Positions 7,497 to 14,456 of a DNA stretch of 22,235 nucleotides are shown here, piece after piece. The first letter of the stretch is position 1; each line of letters begins with the position of its first letter. The stretch covers positions 1 to 22,235 of the forward strand of contig CAYWDQ010000046.1 of assembly GCA_964457065.1 (NCBI GenBank), given 5' to 3'. Below the pieces are notes generated by a model. The model made no database searches, was not told the origin of the DNA, and worked only from the letters and a program-made list of their open reading frames with translations. The translations under genes were made by a program, and so were the position numbers. The stretch is from Bog-473 sp964457065. Lineage in GTDB: Bacteria > Actinomycetota > Acidimicrobiia > Acidimicrobiales > RAAP-2.

Positions 7497-8081
7497 ATGC
7501 GACGTCCCAACCTGTCCCGCCCCGCCTCCTTCCGGGCCGGCGGGGGGTGTCGGGCGGCGGCGGGCCCCCGGGGCGGCGTCGTGCCGACCGAGGTCGCGTC
7601 CCGTCTGGCCCCGGCCATGCAGTGGCCGGGCGCGCTCGACGTCGAGGATCGCTCCTGGCGGCTGGTGGCCCGGACGGCCGAGTTCGACGCCTGGCTCATC
7701 GCCTGGCCGACCGGAGGCAAGGTGGAGCTCCACGACCACGGCGCTTCCAGCGGCGCGGTGAGCGTCATCTCCGGGACCCTGGTGGAAGCGGTGCCCTGGC
7801 GCGACGACACGGGGCGGCTGGCGTTGGTGCACAACGAGCTCCGCGCCGGCACGACCCTCGGGTTCGGCGCCGGGCACGTGCACGACGTCACCAACGAGGC
7901 CGGTGAGGTAGCCCTGAGCCTGCACGTCTACAGCCCTGCGCTCACCTCCATGACCTCCTTCGACCTGGTGGGCGACCGCCTGGAGGCACAGGGTCTGCGC
8001 TGGGCCTACGACGGCAGCGAGGAGCGGGGTTCCGCCCTCGACCCCCCGTCGTGGGCCGGCGCAGGGGCGCTCGCCAGGTGA
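7497..8081 (+). CDS. Cysteine dioxygenase (cupin), bacterial Gly-type
   Basis: The product has 194 residues. It oxidises L-cysteine to cysteine sulfinate with O2 and Fe(II), or acts on a related thiol. The three iron ligands are His79 and His81 (HDHG) and His129 (GHVHDVTN). The Ser-His-Tyr triad appears as S141-L-H143-V-Y145. Where mammalian enzymes have the Cys of the Cys-Tyr cofactor there is Gly86, as usual in bacterial enzymes. The start at 7497 lacks a normal ribosome binding site but lies 6 nt after a -10 box, consistent with leaderless translation; longer in-frame versions would extend through the promoter. The stop overlaps the rhodanese GTG (GTGA), so the two are coupled. 3-mercaptopropionate dioxygenase is an alternative substrate assignment. 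Confidence 0.85.
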   Translation: MRRPNLSRPASFRAGGGCRAAAGPRGGVVPTEVASRLAPAMQWPGALDVEDRSWRLVARTAEFDAWLIAWPTGGKVELHDHGASSGAVSVISGTLVEAVPWRDDTGRLALVHNELRAGTTLGFGAGHVHDVTNEAGEVALSLHVYSPALTSMTSFDLVGDRLEAQGLRWAYDGSEERGSALDPPSWAGAGALAR

Positions 8082-8497
8082 GCCGCTCCGCGGACGACCT
8101 GCTGGCGGCGGCCCGGAGCCAGATCGACCGGGTCGAGCCGCACGAGCTCCATCGGGTCCGCGCCGGCGGCGCGCTCGTTGTCGACATCCGCCCCGAGCGC
8201 CAACGAGCCGTCGAGGGCGAGCTCGGGTTCGGGATCGTGGTCGAGCGCAACGTGCTCGAGTGGCGCTTCGACCTCCAGGGTGGCCACGCGCTGCCCGAGG
8301 TGGTGGGCTACGACCAGCCGGTGGTCGTGGTCTGCTCCGAGGGGTACGCCTCGAGCCTCGCTGCGGCGTCGCTGCGCCAGCTCGGCTTCAGCCGCGCCGC
8401 GGACCTGGCGGGCGGGTACCGGGCCTGGCGGGCCTGGCAGGGCGACGACGTGGCGCCCGCCACGGTCATGCCGCGCCCGGCTGCTGCGCCCTCGTGA
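8078..8497 (+). CDS. Rhodanese-like sulfurtransferase
   Basis: A single rhodanese domain of 139 residues. The active-site loop begins with Cys86 (CSEGYASS), preceded by the strand PVVVV and by the N-terminal VVDIRP segment (about 34-39) typical of rhodaneses; GGYRAWR (112-118) ends the domain. It transfers sulfane sulfur through a Cys persulfide. GTG at 8078 is chosen because it overlaps the dioxygenase stop; a GTG at 8051 is possible. Coupling to a cysteine dioxygenase suggests handling of sulfur released from cysteine or of persulfides. The 3' end overlaps the convergent gene on the other strand by 32 bp, an unusual tail-to-tail overlap. Confidence 0.88.
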   Translation: MSRSADDLLAAARSQIDRVEPHELHRVRAGGALVVDIRPERQRAVEGELGFGIVVERNVLEWRFDLQGGHALPEVVGYDQPVVVVCSEGYASSLAAASLRQLGFSRAADLAGGYRAWRAWQGDDVAPATVMPRPAAAPS

Positions 8498-9131
8498 ACC
8501 GGGCGGCCCCCTCGCCGTCGAGCCGGCCCGGTGGCAGCAGGCGGCCGCACACCACCAGGGCCAGCGCCTGGGCCGCCCCCGACACGGGCACGCCGGCGCC
8601 GTAGGACCACTCCAGGTCGTCGGCCCGCAGCTCCACGCCCTCGAGGTCGACACCGAAGACGTTCGGCGCGCCCGGGTCGGCGATGATCCCGAGGAGCCGG
8701 ACGACGCGCTCGTCGGGCACCCGCCGGTCGAGCGGCACCGCCTCCACGATGTCGAGGCCGTGGATCACGCAGTGCGTGAAGGCGCCCGCCAAGCCTCCTC
8801 CCGGCGGCTCCCACCCGTGCAACACCTCTGAGCGGAGGTCGGCCAGGAGGGAGTCGACGGGGCGCGCGGCGTCGCGGGTCGCCACCGTGTCGGAGAGGCG
8901 AGTGAAGTCGCCCCCGGCCGCTTCCAGCTCGGCCAGGAAGGCAGGGCCGGAATAGCGCGCCGGCATCGTCACGTGCGCGACGACCTCCCGGGTGCGCCAG
9001 CCCTCGCACAGCGACCGCTCGTCCCACACCGCGGGATCCGAGGCCTGCAGCAGATCGGCCAGCGCGGCGTACTCGGCGGCGACCGCTCCGGCCAGGCCGG
9101 CGTCGTCGTCGAGCGGGGCAGGCGCGGTCAT
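8466..9131 (-). CDS. DinB/MDMPI-fold (maleylpyruvate isomerase-like, mycothiol-type) protein
   Basis: The product has 221 residues. The four-helix DinB/MDMPI pattern is seen: a helix ending CEGWRTREVVAHV with His53, and a third helix THCVIHGLDI with His120 and His124. In maleylpyruvate isomerase the metal ligands are His, Glu, His; here the middle ligand is probably His, closer to the DinB triad. Such proteins are thought to carry thiol-dependent (mycothiol) transferase or isomerase chemistry. ATG 9131 overlaps the SRPBCC stop by 4 bp, making it the last gene of the ArsR operon. Substrate unknown. Confidence 0.78.
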   Translation of the reverse strand: MTAPAPLDDDAGLAGAVAAEYAALADLLQASDPAVWDERSLCEGWRTREVVAHVTMPARYSGPAFLAELEAAGGDFTRLSDTVATRDAARPVDSLLADLRSEVLHGWEPPGGGLAGAFTHCVIHGLDIVEAVPLDRRVPDERVVRLLGIIADPGAPNVFGVDLEGVELRADDLEWSYGAGVPVSGAAQALALVVCGRLLPPGRLDGEGAARFTRAQQPGAA

Positions 9132-9580
9132 CGGAGCGCGCCGAGATGCGCGGCGAAGCGGTCCAGCGACGTCAAGAAGCCGGCCTGGGCCTCCGGAGCC
9201 AGGAGCGCCTCGGGCACGAACCTCTGGTGGATCCGTACCTCGGTGCGATCGGGGCCGAGCGCCACGAACTGCGTGGCCACCTTCATGCCCGAGCTCGTCT
9301 CGGTCCAGGCCAGCAGCTCGGGCTCGCGCACCTCGTCGTAGACCGCCCGGGTCGGGTACTCGCTCCCGTCGGCGTCGTTGACCATCACGGTCTCGAACAC
9401 CCCGCCGGGCCGGGCGTCGACCGTGATGCGGTCGCGCGGTGTGCTGACGCCCGTCGGCCCCCAGAAGTGCGTGAGGTGGTCGGGATCGATCATGCAGCGG
9501 AAGACGAGCTCACGCGGCGCGTCGAAGACCCGGCTGAACCGGAGCTCGTCGGGCGCGTCCGGCGATCCGCGCTCACCCAT
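9128..9580 (-). CDS. SRPBCC/AHSA1-domain protein (START-like fold)
   Basis: The product has 150 residues. The segment FDAPRELVFRCMIDPDHLTHFWGP near the N-terminus (in two pieces, FDAPRELVF and HLTHFWGP) is the hallmark of the AHSA1/CalC subgroup, as is the closing pattern GFLTSLDRFAAHL. The fold makes a hydrophobic ligand cavity; these genes very commonly sit next to an ArsR regulator, exactly as here, and may bind or sequester the inducer. The start overlaps the ArsR gene by 8 bp and the stop overlaps the next gene by 4 bp, so the three are one translational unit. The ligand is unknown. Confidence 0.88.
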   Translation of the reverse strand: MGERGSPDAPDELRFSRVFDAPRELVFRCMIDPDHLTHFWGPTGVSTPRDRITVDARPGGVFETVMVNDADGSEYPTRAVYDEVREPELLAWTETSSGMKVATQFVALGPDRTEVRIHQRFVPEALLAPEAQAGFLTSLDRFAAHLGALR

Positions 9581-9950
9581 GTCCCTGCTCCCTTCCCTTT
9601 GACGGACCGGCTGGCGCCGGCCGGCGCCGCAGGTCGGCCAGCAGCACGTCGAGCTTGTCGAAGCGCTCCTCCCACACCCTCCGGTTCGCGCCGATCCAGT
9701 CCAGCGCGCCGTCGAGCACCTCCACCTCGAGGTGGCACGGGCGGAACTGGGCGTCGCGTCGCCGCGAGATCAGGCCGCCGCGCTCGAGCACCTTGAGGTG
9801 CTTGGAGATCCCGGGCAGCGACATGTCGAAGGGGGCGGCCAGCTCGCCGACCGTCGCGTCGCCCCGGGCCAGCCGGCTCACGATGGCGCGCCGGGTGGGG
9901 TCCGCCAGCGCGGCGAACGCCGCATCGAGCCGGTCCTCGGTCATCGTCAT
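9573..9950 (-). CDS. ArsR-family (SdpR-like) winged-helix repressor
   Basis: The product has 125 residues. The winged helix-turn-helix is visible: AALADPTRRAIVSRL (13-27), then TVGELAAPFDMSLPGISKHL in parts (VGELAAPFDMS and GISKHLKVLERGGLI), and the wing SRRRDAQFR. No Cys metal site is seen, so sensing is likely non-metal, as in regulators paired with AHSA1 proteins. The ATG at 9950 stands 6 nt after a -10 box with no ribosome binding site, implying a leaderless mRNA; an ATG two codons further on (9944) is possible. It probably represses its own operon through the inverted repeat that overlaps its promoter, and possibly the divergent reductase gene. Confidence 0.9.
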   Translation of the reverse strand: MTMTEDRLDAAFAALADPTRRAIVSRLARGDATVGELAAPFDMSLPGISKHLKVLERGGLISRRRDAQFRPCHLEVEVLDGALDWIGANRRVWEERFDKLDVLLADLRRRPAPAGPSKGREQGHG

Positions 9951-9994
9951 GGCTGTATTTAACCAAAGAGTTAGTTAGCTGTCAAGTTAAATAC
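9951..9994 (-). promoter_or_regulatory. Leaderless ArsR-operon promoter with bracketing 9-bp inverted repeat
   Basis: On the minus strand TTGACA (9985-9980), 17 nt and TTAAAT (9962-9957) form a strong promoter, followed by 6 nt and the ArsR ATG. The perfect 9-bp inverted repeat GTATTTAAC (9955-9963) and GTTAAATAC (9986-9994) has a 22-nt gap, about three helical turns centre to centre. One arm covers the -10 box and the other abuts the -35 box. The placement fits autorepression by the ArsR product. The whole element is AT-rich within GC-rich DNA. Confidence 0.65.
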
Positions 9995-10057
9995 TGTCGA
10001 GGTCCTGCTACCGTTCGTTGGTCGGGGAGACTGCCACCAAGACGAAAGGCGCTGGTC

Positions 10058-10639
10058 GTGCTGCTGCAGGTGATCACGGGTACCACCCGGGAGGGTCGGT
10101 TCAGCGAGCGGGTGGCGGCCTGGGTGATGGACCGTCTCGAGCAGCCCGACGAGTTCGAGGTCGAGCTGGTCGACTTGCGTTCGCACCCGCTGCCGTTCTT
10201 CGACGGCACCCCGCCGGCCCGGTCGGGTCGCGACTACGCCGAGGAGGCGGTGGCCCGCTTCGGGCGAGTGGTCGACCGGGCGGACGGGTACGTGATGCTG
10301 ACCGCCGAATACAACCATGGCTACCCGGCGGTGCTGAAGAACGCGCTCGACTCGACGTTCGTGGAGTGGCGGCGCAAGCCGGTGTCGTTCGTGGGTTGGG
10401 GCAACACCGGCGGGGCGCGGGCCATTGAGCAGCTGCGCGCCGTGGCGGTGGAGTTCGAGATGGCGCCGCTGCGTCACGCCGTCCACGTGCTGCCCGACGT
10501 GATGCGCGCCATCCTCGGCTCGGACCACCCCGAGGACCCGGCCCACTTCGCGTCGCTCGAGCCGCGTCTGGCCATGATGGCCGACGATCTCGTGTGGTGG
10601 ATGCGGGCGCTCGCGGCGGCACGGGCTGCCGACGGGTAG
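10058..10639 (+). CDS. NAD(P)H-dependent FMN reductase family protein
   Basis: The product has 193 residues with a flavodoxin-like fold. The phosphate-binding loop GTTREGRFSERVA (8-20) and the flavin-contact segment TAEYNHGYPAVLKNALD (82-98) identify the NADPH-dependent FMN reductase/azoreductase family. It would reduce free or bound flavin, or quinones and azo compounds, with NAD(P)H and can supply FMNH2 to an oxygenase. GTG at 10058 has AAAGG about 9 nt upstream. It diverges from the ArsR operon across a 107-bp spacer, so it may be under the same repressor. A second MDMPI-type gene begins 10 bp after its stop. Confidence 0.87.
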   Translation: MLLQVITGTTREGRFSERVAAWVMDRLEQPDEFEVELVDLRSHPLPFFDGTPPARSGRDYAEEAVARFGRVVDRADGYVMLTAEYNHGYPAVLKNALDSTFVEWRRKPVSFVGWGNTGGARAIEQLRAVAVEFEMAPLRHAVHVLPDVMRAILGSDHPEDPAHFASLEPRLAMMADDLVWWMRALAAARAADG

Positions 10640-10649
10640 ACCGGGACCC

Positions 10650-11408
10650 ATGGACAGCCCTCTGCCCCCGCTCCGTGGCTCGGTCGGGCGCCTGCACCAG
10701 CTCTGCCGGGGTCTCGACGACGCCCAGCTCCAACGTCGGTCCTACTGCCGTGACTGGCAGATTGCCGACGTGCTCTCGCATCTCGGCTCGGGCGCCGTCA
10801 TCATGCGGCGCCGCCTCGACGACGTCCTGGCCGGCCGCACGACGCCGGACGACTTCGCCCCGTCGGTGTGGGATGTCTGGAACGCGAAGTCGGCCAGGTC
10901 CAAGGCCGACGACGCGCTCGTCGCCGACGAAGCCGTGCTCGAGGCTCTCGAGGCGGTGCGCGCCGAGGACCGCACCCGCGTGACGTTCCCGATGGGGCCA
11001 CTGGCCCTGGAGTTCGACCAGTTCGCGGCCATGCGGCTCAACGAGCACGCGTTCCACACCTGGGACATCGAGGTCGTCTTCGACGACGGCGCCCACCTCC
11101 CCGGCGACGTCGCCGCGGTCGTGGTCGACAACCTTGGCCTCATCGCGCGCTTCTCGGCCCGGCCGACCGGTGAGACGCGCACGGTCGGCATCACGACGTG
11201 GGATCCGGCACGGGACTTCGCCGTCCGCCTGACGCCGGACGGCGTGGAGCTCGCCACGGGCGAAGGCGGGCGCGAAGCCGGACTGGAGCTGCCCGCCGAG
11301 GCCTTCTGCCGACTCGTCTACGGCAGGCTGGACGTGGAGCATACGCCCGCGTTCCGCGGCGACGCCTCGGCGCTCCAGACCCTGCGCGCCGTCTTCCCCG
11401 GCCCCTGA
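10650..11408 (+). CDS. Mycothiol-dependent maleylpyruvate isomerase family protein
   Basis: The product has 252 residues. Metal ligands of this family are present as His44 (VLSHLGSG) and E132-x3-H136 (NEHAFHTWDI), the same pattern as in actinobacterial maleylpyruvate isomerase. The C-terminal part is the extra domain of the longer family members. Mycothiol is the actinobacterial thiol cofactor, so the gene supports the taxonomic reading. It starts 10 bp after the FMN reductase and probably shares its transcript. It is not a close copy of the shorter DinB/MDMPI protein on the other side of the ArsR gene. Its substrate is not evident. Confidence 0.85.
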   Translation: MDSPLPPLRGSVGRLHQLCRGLDDAQLQRRSYCRDWQIADVLSHLGSGAVIMRRRLDDVLAGRTTPDDFAPSVWDVWNAKSARSKADDALVADEAVLEALEAVRAEDRTRVTFPMGPLALEFDQFAAMRLNEHAFHTWDIEVVFDDGAHLPGDVAAVVVDNLGLIARFSARPTGETRTVGITTWDPARDFAVRLTPDGVELATGEGGREAGLELPAEAFCRLVYGRLDVEHTPAFRGDASALQTLRAVFPGP

Positions 11409-11458
11409 TCCGGCGGGCGCGCCGGGGTCGGCCGTGCCGCGCTGAGGCAGGATGGGGT

Positions 11459-12289
11459 GTGCCCATCGCCCACCTGGCCAGCGACGCGAGCCCCGCCGAG
11501 GTGGCGGCCGTCGTCGGGCGCGTCGGGGCCGTGGTCGTCGACAGCGTGGCGCCGGCGGCGCTGCTCGATCGCATCGAGTCGGAGCTGCGCCCGTATCTGC
11601 GTGCGACGCCGACGGGCCCCGACGACTTCAGCGGCAGCCGCACCCGGCGGACGGGCGCGCTGATCGCCCGGTCCGCCTCGTGCCGCGAGCTCGTGATGCA
11701 CCCGTTGGCTGTGGCCACGGCGCGTGCCTTCCTCGGGCACGCCACGAACATCCAGCTGCACCTGACGCAGGCCATCGCCATCGGCCCGGGGGAGACCGCG
11801 CAGCCCATCCACCGGGACCAGTGGGCGTTCGACTTCTTCCCCTTCCCGCAGGGCTACGAGGTCCAGTGCAACACGATCTGGGCGCTGACCGATTTCACCG
11901 AGGAGAACGGCGCCACCCGGGTGGTACCGGGCAGCAATGCCCGCGAGGACAAGCTGACGTTCGGTCCTGACGACAGCGAGCCGGCGGAGATGTCGCGGGG
12001 CTCGGTCCTGTTCTATTCGGGCAGCGTGTACCACGGCGGGGGCGCCAACCGCTCCGCCGGCACCCGCATCGGCTTGAACATCACCTACAACGTGGCCTGG
12101 CTGCGCCAGGAGGAGAACCAGTACCTCTCGGTGCCGCGCGAGGTGGCCCGGACGCTGCCGACGGACCTGCTCCGGCTGATGGGGTACGACCGCGGCGCGT
12201 ACGCGCTGGGCTACATCGGCGACCTGCGCGATCCCATTGAGGCGGTGCGCCCGGGCACGGGCTCGACCGGGTTCGCGGTCGGCGGGTAG
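11459..12289 (+). CDS. Phytanoyl-CoA dioxygenase (PhyH) family Fe(II)/2-oxoglutarate oxygenase
   Basis: The product has 276 residues. The 2-His-1-carboxylate iron triad is His118-x-Asp120 (IHRDQW) and His192 (VYHGGGANRS), with Arg203 placed to bind 2-oxoglutarate. A jelly-roll order of strands around them matches PhyH proteins, and TEENGATRVVPGSN is a typical family segment. It would hydroxylate an organic substrate with O2 and 2-oxoglutarate. GTG at 11459 is preferred (purine-rich upstream, AGGAT); the frame stays open upstream but codes through the preceding gene's end. It stands first in a block of four genes with a second PhyH at the end. The substrate may not be an acyl-CoA; the family is broad. 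Confidence 0.87.
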   Translation: MPIAHLASDASPAEVAAVVGRVGAVVVDSVAPAALLDRIESELRPYLRATPTGPDDFSGSRTRRTGALIARSASCRELVMHPLAVATARAFLGHATNIQLHLTQAIAIGPGETAQPIHRDQWAFDFFPFPQGYEVQCNTIWALTDFTEENGATRVVPGSNAREDKLTFGPDDSEPAEMSRGSVLFYSGSVYHGGGANRSAGTRIGLNITYNVAWLRQEENQYLSVPREVARTLPTDLLRLMGYDRGAYALGYIGDLRDPIEAVRPGTGSTGFAVGG

Positions 12290-12349
12290 CGCGGCGCGGC
12301 GACTGCAGCCCCCGTGCGATCAGTCCCTGCACGCGCGCGCACCACTACC

Positions 12350-12844
12350 GTGGACACCGTGCCGGTCGACATCCGCAGGGCCACGGTGGACGACTACGAC
12401 GAGGTGTTCGACGCGTTCAGCAGGATCGTGGCTGCCGGCGAGGGGTTCCCGCAGCAGCCCCCCCTCACGCGCCCCGAGTTCGACGACTACTGGGTGGCGC
12501 ACTCCTCCGCGGTGTCCGTCGCCCACTTCGGCGGGTGCCTCGTCGGTGCCTACTACCTCAAGCCCAATTTCGTGGGCCGCGCGGCGCACATCGCGAACGC
12601 CGGCTACTTCGTGCTCGCCCCGTATAGGAGCACGGGGGTCGGGCGGACGATGGTGGAGCATTCGCTGCGCCAGGCGCGGCGCCTCGGCTTCGATGCCGTG
12701 CAGTTCAACCTCGTCTTCGAGTCCAACCCGGCCCGCGCCATGTACCGCAAGCTCGGGTTCGCGGAGGTGGGCCGGATTCCGGACGCCGTCGACGGCGAGG
12801 ACGCCCTGATCTACTGGCGCAGCCTGCAGGACGTCGAGCCATGA
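12350..12844 (+). CDS. GNAT-family N-acetyltransferase
   Basis: About 164 residues. The acetyl-CoA binding motif A is visible as FVLAPYRSTGVGRTMVEHSL, split as VLAPYRS and TGVGRTMVEHSL (the R-x-x-G-x-G pyrophosphate loop). The C-terminal motif NPARAMYRKLGF with N, A, Y and GF is the standard GNAT end. It would move an acetyl group to an amine, perhaps a small molecule. GTG at 12350 is taken; GTG 12359 or 12314 are equally possible and no ribosome binding site decides. Its stop overlaps the crotonase ATG by 4 bp, an odd partner for a GNAT and a sign of a dedicated gene set. Confidence 0.85.
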   Translation: MDTVPVDIRRATVDDYDEVFDAFSRIVAAGEGFPQQPPLTRPEFDDYWVAHSSAVSVAHFGGCLVGAYYLKPNFVGRAAHIANAGYFVLAPYRSTGVGRTMVEHSLRQARRLGFDAVQFNLVFESNPARAMYRKLGFAEVGRIPDAVDGEDALIYWRSLQDVEP

Positions 12845-13599
12845 GCGGAGCCGACGTCACGGTGGAGCAGCACGGCGACCACGTCGGTGTCGTGCGCATG
12901 CACCGGCCACCCAACAACTACTTCGACACCATCCTCCTCGAGGACGTGGCCGCCGCGTACGAGGAGTTGGACCACTCGGGCTGGTGTCGCGCCGTCGTGC
13001 TCGCGTCGGAGGGGCGGCACTTCTGCGCCGGGCTCGACTTCGCCGCCAACGCCGGGCAGGACATTGCGGAGCTCTACCGGGCCGCGCTCCGTCTCTTCGC
13101 CGCGCCGCTCCCGGTGGTGGCCGCGGTGCAGGGTGCGGCCATCGGTGGTGGCTGCGGGCTGGCGCTCTCGGCGGACTTCCGGGTGGCGACGGCACAGAGC
13201 CGCTTCAGCGCCAACTTCGCGCGGCTGGGCTTCCACCACGGCTTCGCCCTGTCCGTGACGCTGCCCGCCACCGTTGGGCGGCAGGCAGCGGCGGACCTGC
13301 TGCTCACCGGGCGGCGCGTCGGGGGCGACGAGGCACTGGCGCTCGGCCTGTGCGACCGCCTGGCCGGTGACGGCGACCTGATGGCGCAGGCGCTCGGTTA
13401 CGCGGGCGAGCTGGCCGCGTCGGGGCCGCTGGCGGTCCGCTCCATCAGGGCGACGCTGCGTCGCGGCCTGGTCGCCGAGGCCCGGTCGGCCATGGAGCAC
13501 GAGTGCGCCGAACAGCTGCGCCTGCGCGACAGCGCCGACTTCGCCGAGGGGGTGCGGGCCGCCGCCGAGCGTCGGCCGCCGCGCTTCAGCGGGTCATGA
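12841..13599 (+). CDS. Crotonase-family protein lacking the usual catalytic Glu
   Basis: The product has 252 residues. Crotonase hallmarks are FCAGLDF (61-67) and GAAIGGGCGLALSADFRVA (98-116), which form the oxyanion hole. The usual P-E catalytic pair is replaced by Asn125-Phe126, the P-G-x-G-G turn by GFHHGF (131-136), and the second Glu by Asp152. Classical hydratase activity is therefore doubtful; thioesterase, decarboxylase or isomerase chemistry within the superfamily is possible. His132 and His133 are candidate catalytic residues. Both ends overlap neighbours by 4 bp (ATGA), so it is translated together with the GNAT and the second PhyH. Confidence 0.87.
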   Translation: MSGADVTVEQHGDHVGVVRMHRPPNNYFDTILLEDVAAAYEELDHSGWCRAVVLASEGRHFCAGLDFAANAGQDIAELYRAALRLFAAPLPVVAAVQGAAIGGGCGLALSADFRVATAQSRFSANFARLGFHHGFALSVTLPATVGRQAAADLLLTGRRVGGDEALALGLCDRLAGDGDLMAQALGYAGELAASGPLAVRSIRATLRRGLVAEARSAMEHECAEQLRLRDSADFAEGVRAAAERRPPRFSGS

Positions 13600-14456
13600 G
13601 CGGGCCGGGGCCCCGGGTCCACGACCTGAACACGGACTTCTCCTGGGCCGAGCACGCGGGCCCGTTCCGCGCCGTCACCCCCGCGCAGGCCCGCCAGTAC
13701 GACGAGCAGGGGTTCTTCGTGCTCGAGGATGTGCTGACGCCGGCCGAGCTGGCGTCGCTGGTGGAGGCCATCGACCCGTTCGAGGCGCGTCAGGAGGAGG
13801 CGTTGCGCGCCATGGAGGGCGGCCGCTTCTTCATCGCCCGCGCCGACGAGATCACCTTCACGACCCACCTGGTGGCGCGCTCGGACCTGCTGCGCCGCTT
13901 CACCTCGAGCGTGCTGCTCGCCGACGTGTGCGCCGACCTGATCGGTCCCGACGTCCGGCTGTACTGGGACCAGGCCGTCTACAAGAAGCCGGGCACCGAG
14001 TCACCGTTCCCGTGGCACCAGGACAATGGGTACGCGTTCGTCGAACCGCAGCAGTACCTGACCTGCTGGGTGGCGCTGACCGACGCCACGGAGGACAACG
14101 GGTGCCCCTGGGTGGTGCCGGGCCTGCACCGGCTCGGCACCCTCGCCCACGAGTACTCCGACATCGGCTTCGTCTGCCTGGACGACCCCGAGCGCGCCGT
14201 GGCCGTCCCGGCGTCGGCGGGCAGCATCGTGGTGTTCTCGTCGCTGACGCCGCACTCGACAGGCCCCAACCGCACCGATGCCGTGCGCAAGGCCTACATC
14301 GTGCAGTACGCACCGAGCGGCGCTGCGGTGGTCCGCGGCGAGCCGGGCGGCACCGCGACGCGCGTCACCGCCGACGACCAGTCCCGCCAGTACGAGGTGC
14401 TGCGCGCGGGCGCTCGCCTCACGCCGCCGGGGCAGCCGGAGGCGGGGCGCCCTTGA
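13596..14456 (+). CDS. Second phytanoyl-CoA dioxygenase (PhyH) family oxygenase
   Basis: The product has 286 residues. Iron ligands are His141-x-Asp143 (PWHQDNGY) and His220 (LTPHSTGPN), with Arg231 as the 2-oxoglutarate anchor. N-terminal EQGFFVLEDVLTPAEL is the common PhyH opening, where the protein turns into the first strand. It is only distantly like the first PhyH of the block (different spacing and N-terminus), so it is not a recent duplicate and may act on a different step or position. ATG 13596 overlaps the crotonase stop. The 3' end may overlap a small antisense ORF. Confidence 0.88.
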   Translation: MSGPGPRVHDLNTDFSWAEHAGPFRAVTPAQARQYDEQGFFVLEDVLTPAELASLVEAIDPFEARQEEALRAMEGGRFFIARADEITFTTHLVARSDLLRRFTSSVLLADVCADLIGPDVRLYWDQAVYKKPGTESPFPWHQDNGYAFVEPQQYLTCWVALTDATEDNGCPWVVPGLHRLGTLAHEYSDIGFVCLDDPERAVAVPASAGSIVVFSSLTPHSTGPNRTDAVRKAYIVQYAPSGAAVVRGEPGGTATRVTADDQSRQYEVLRAGARLTPPGQPEAGRP

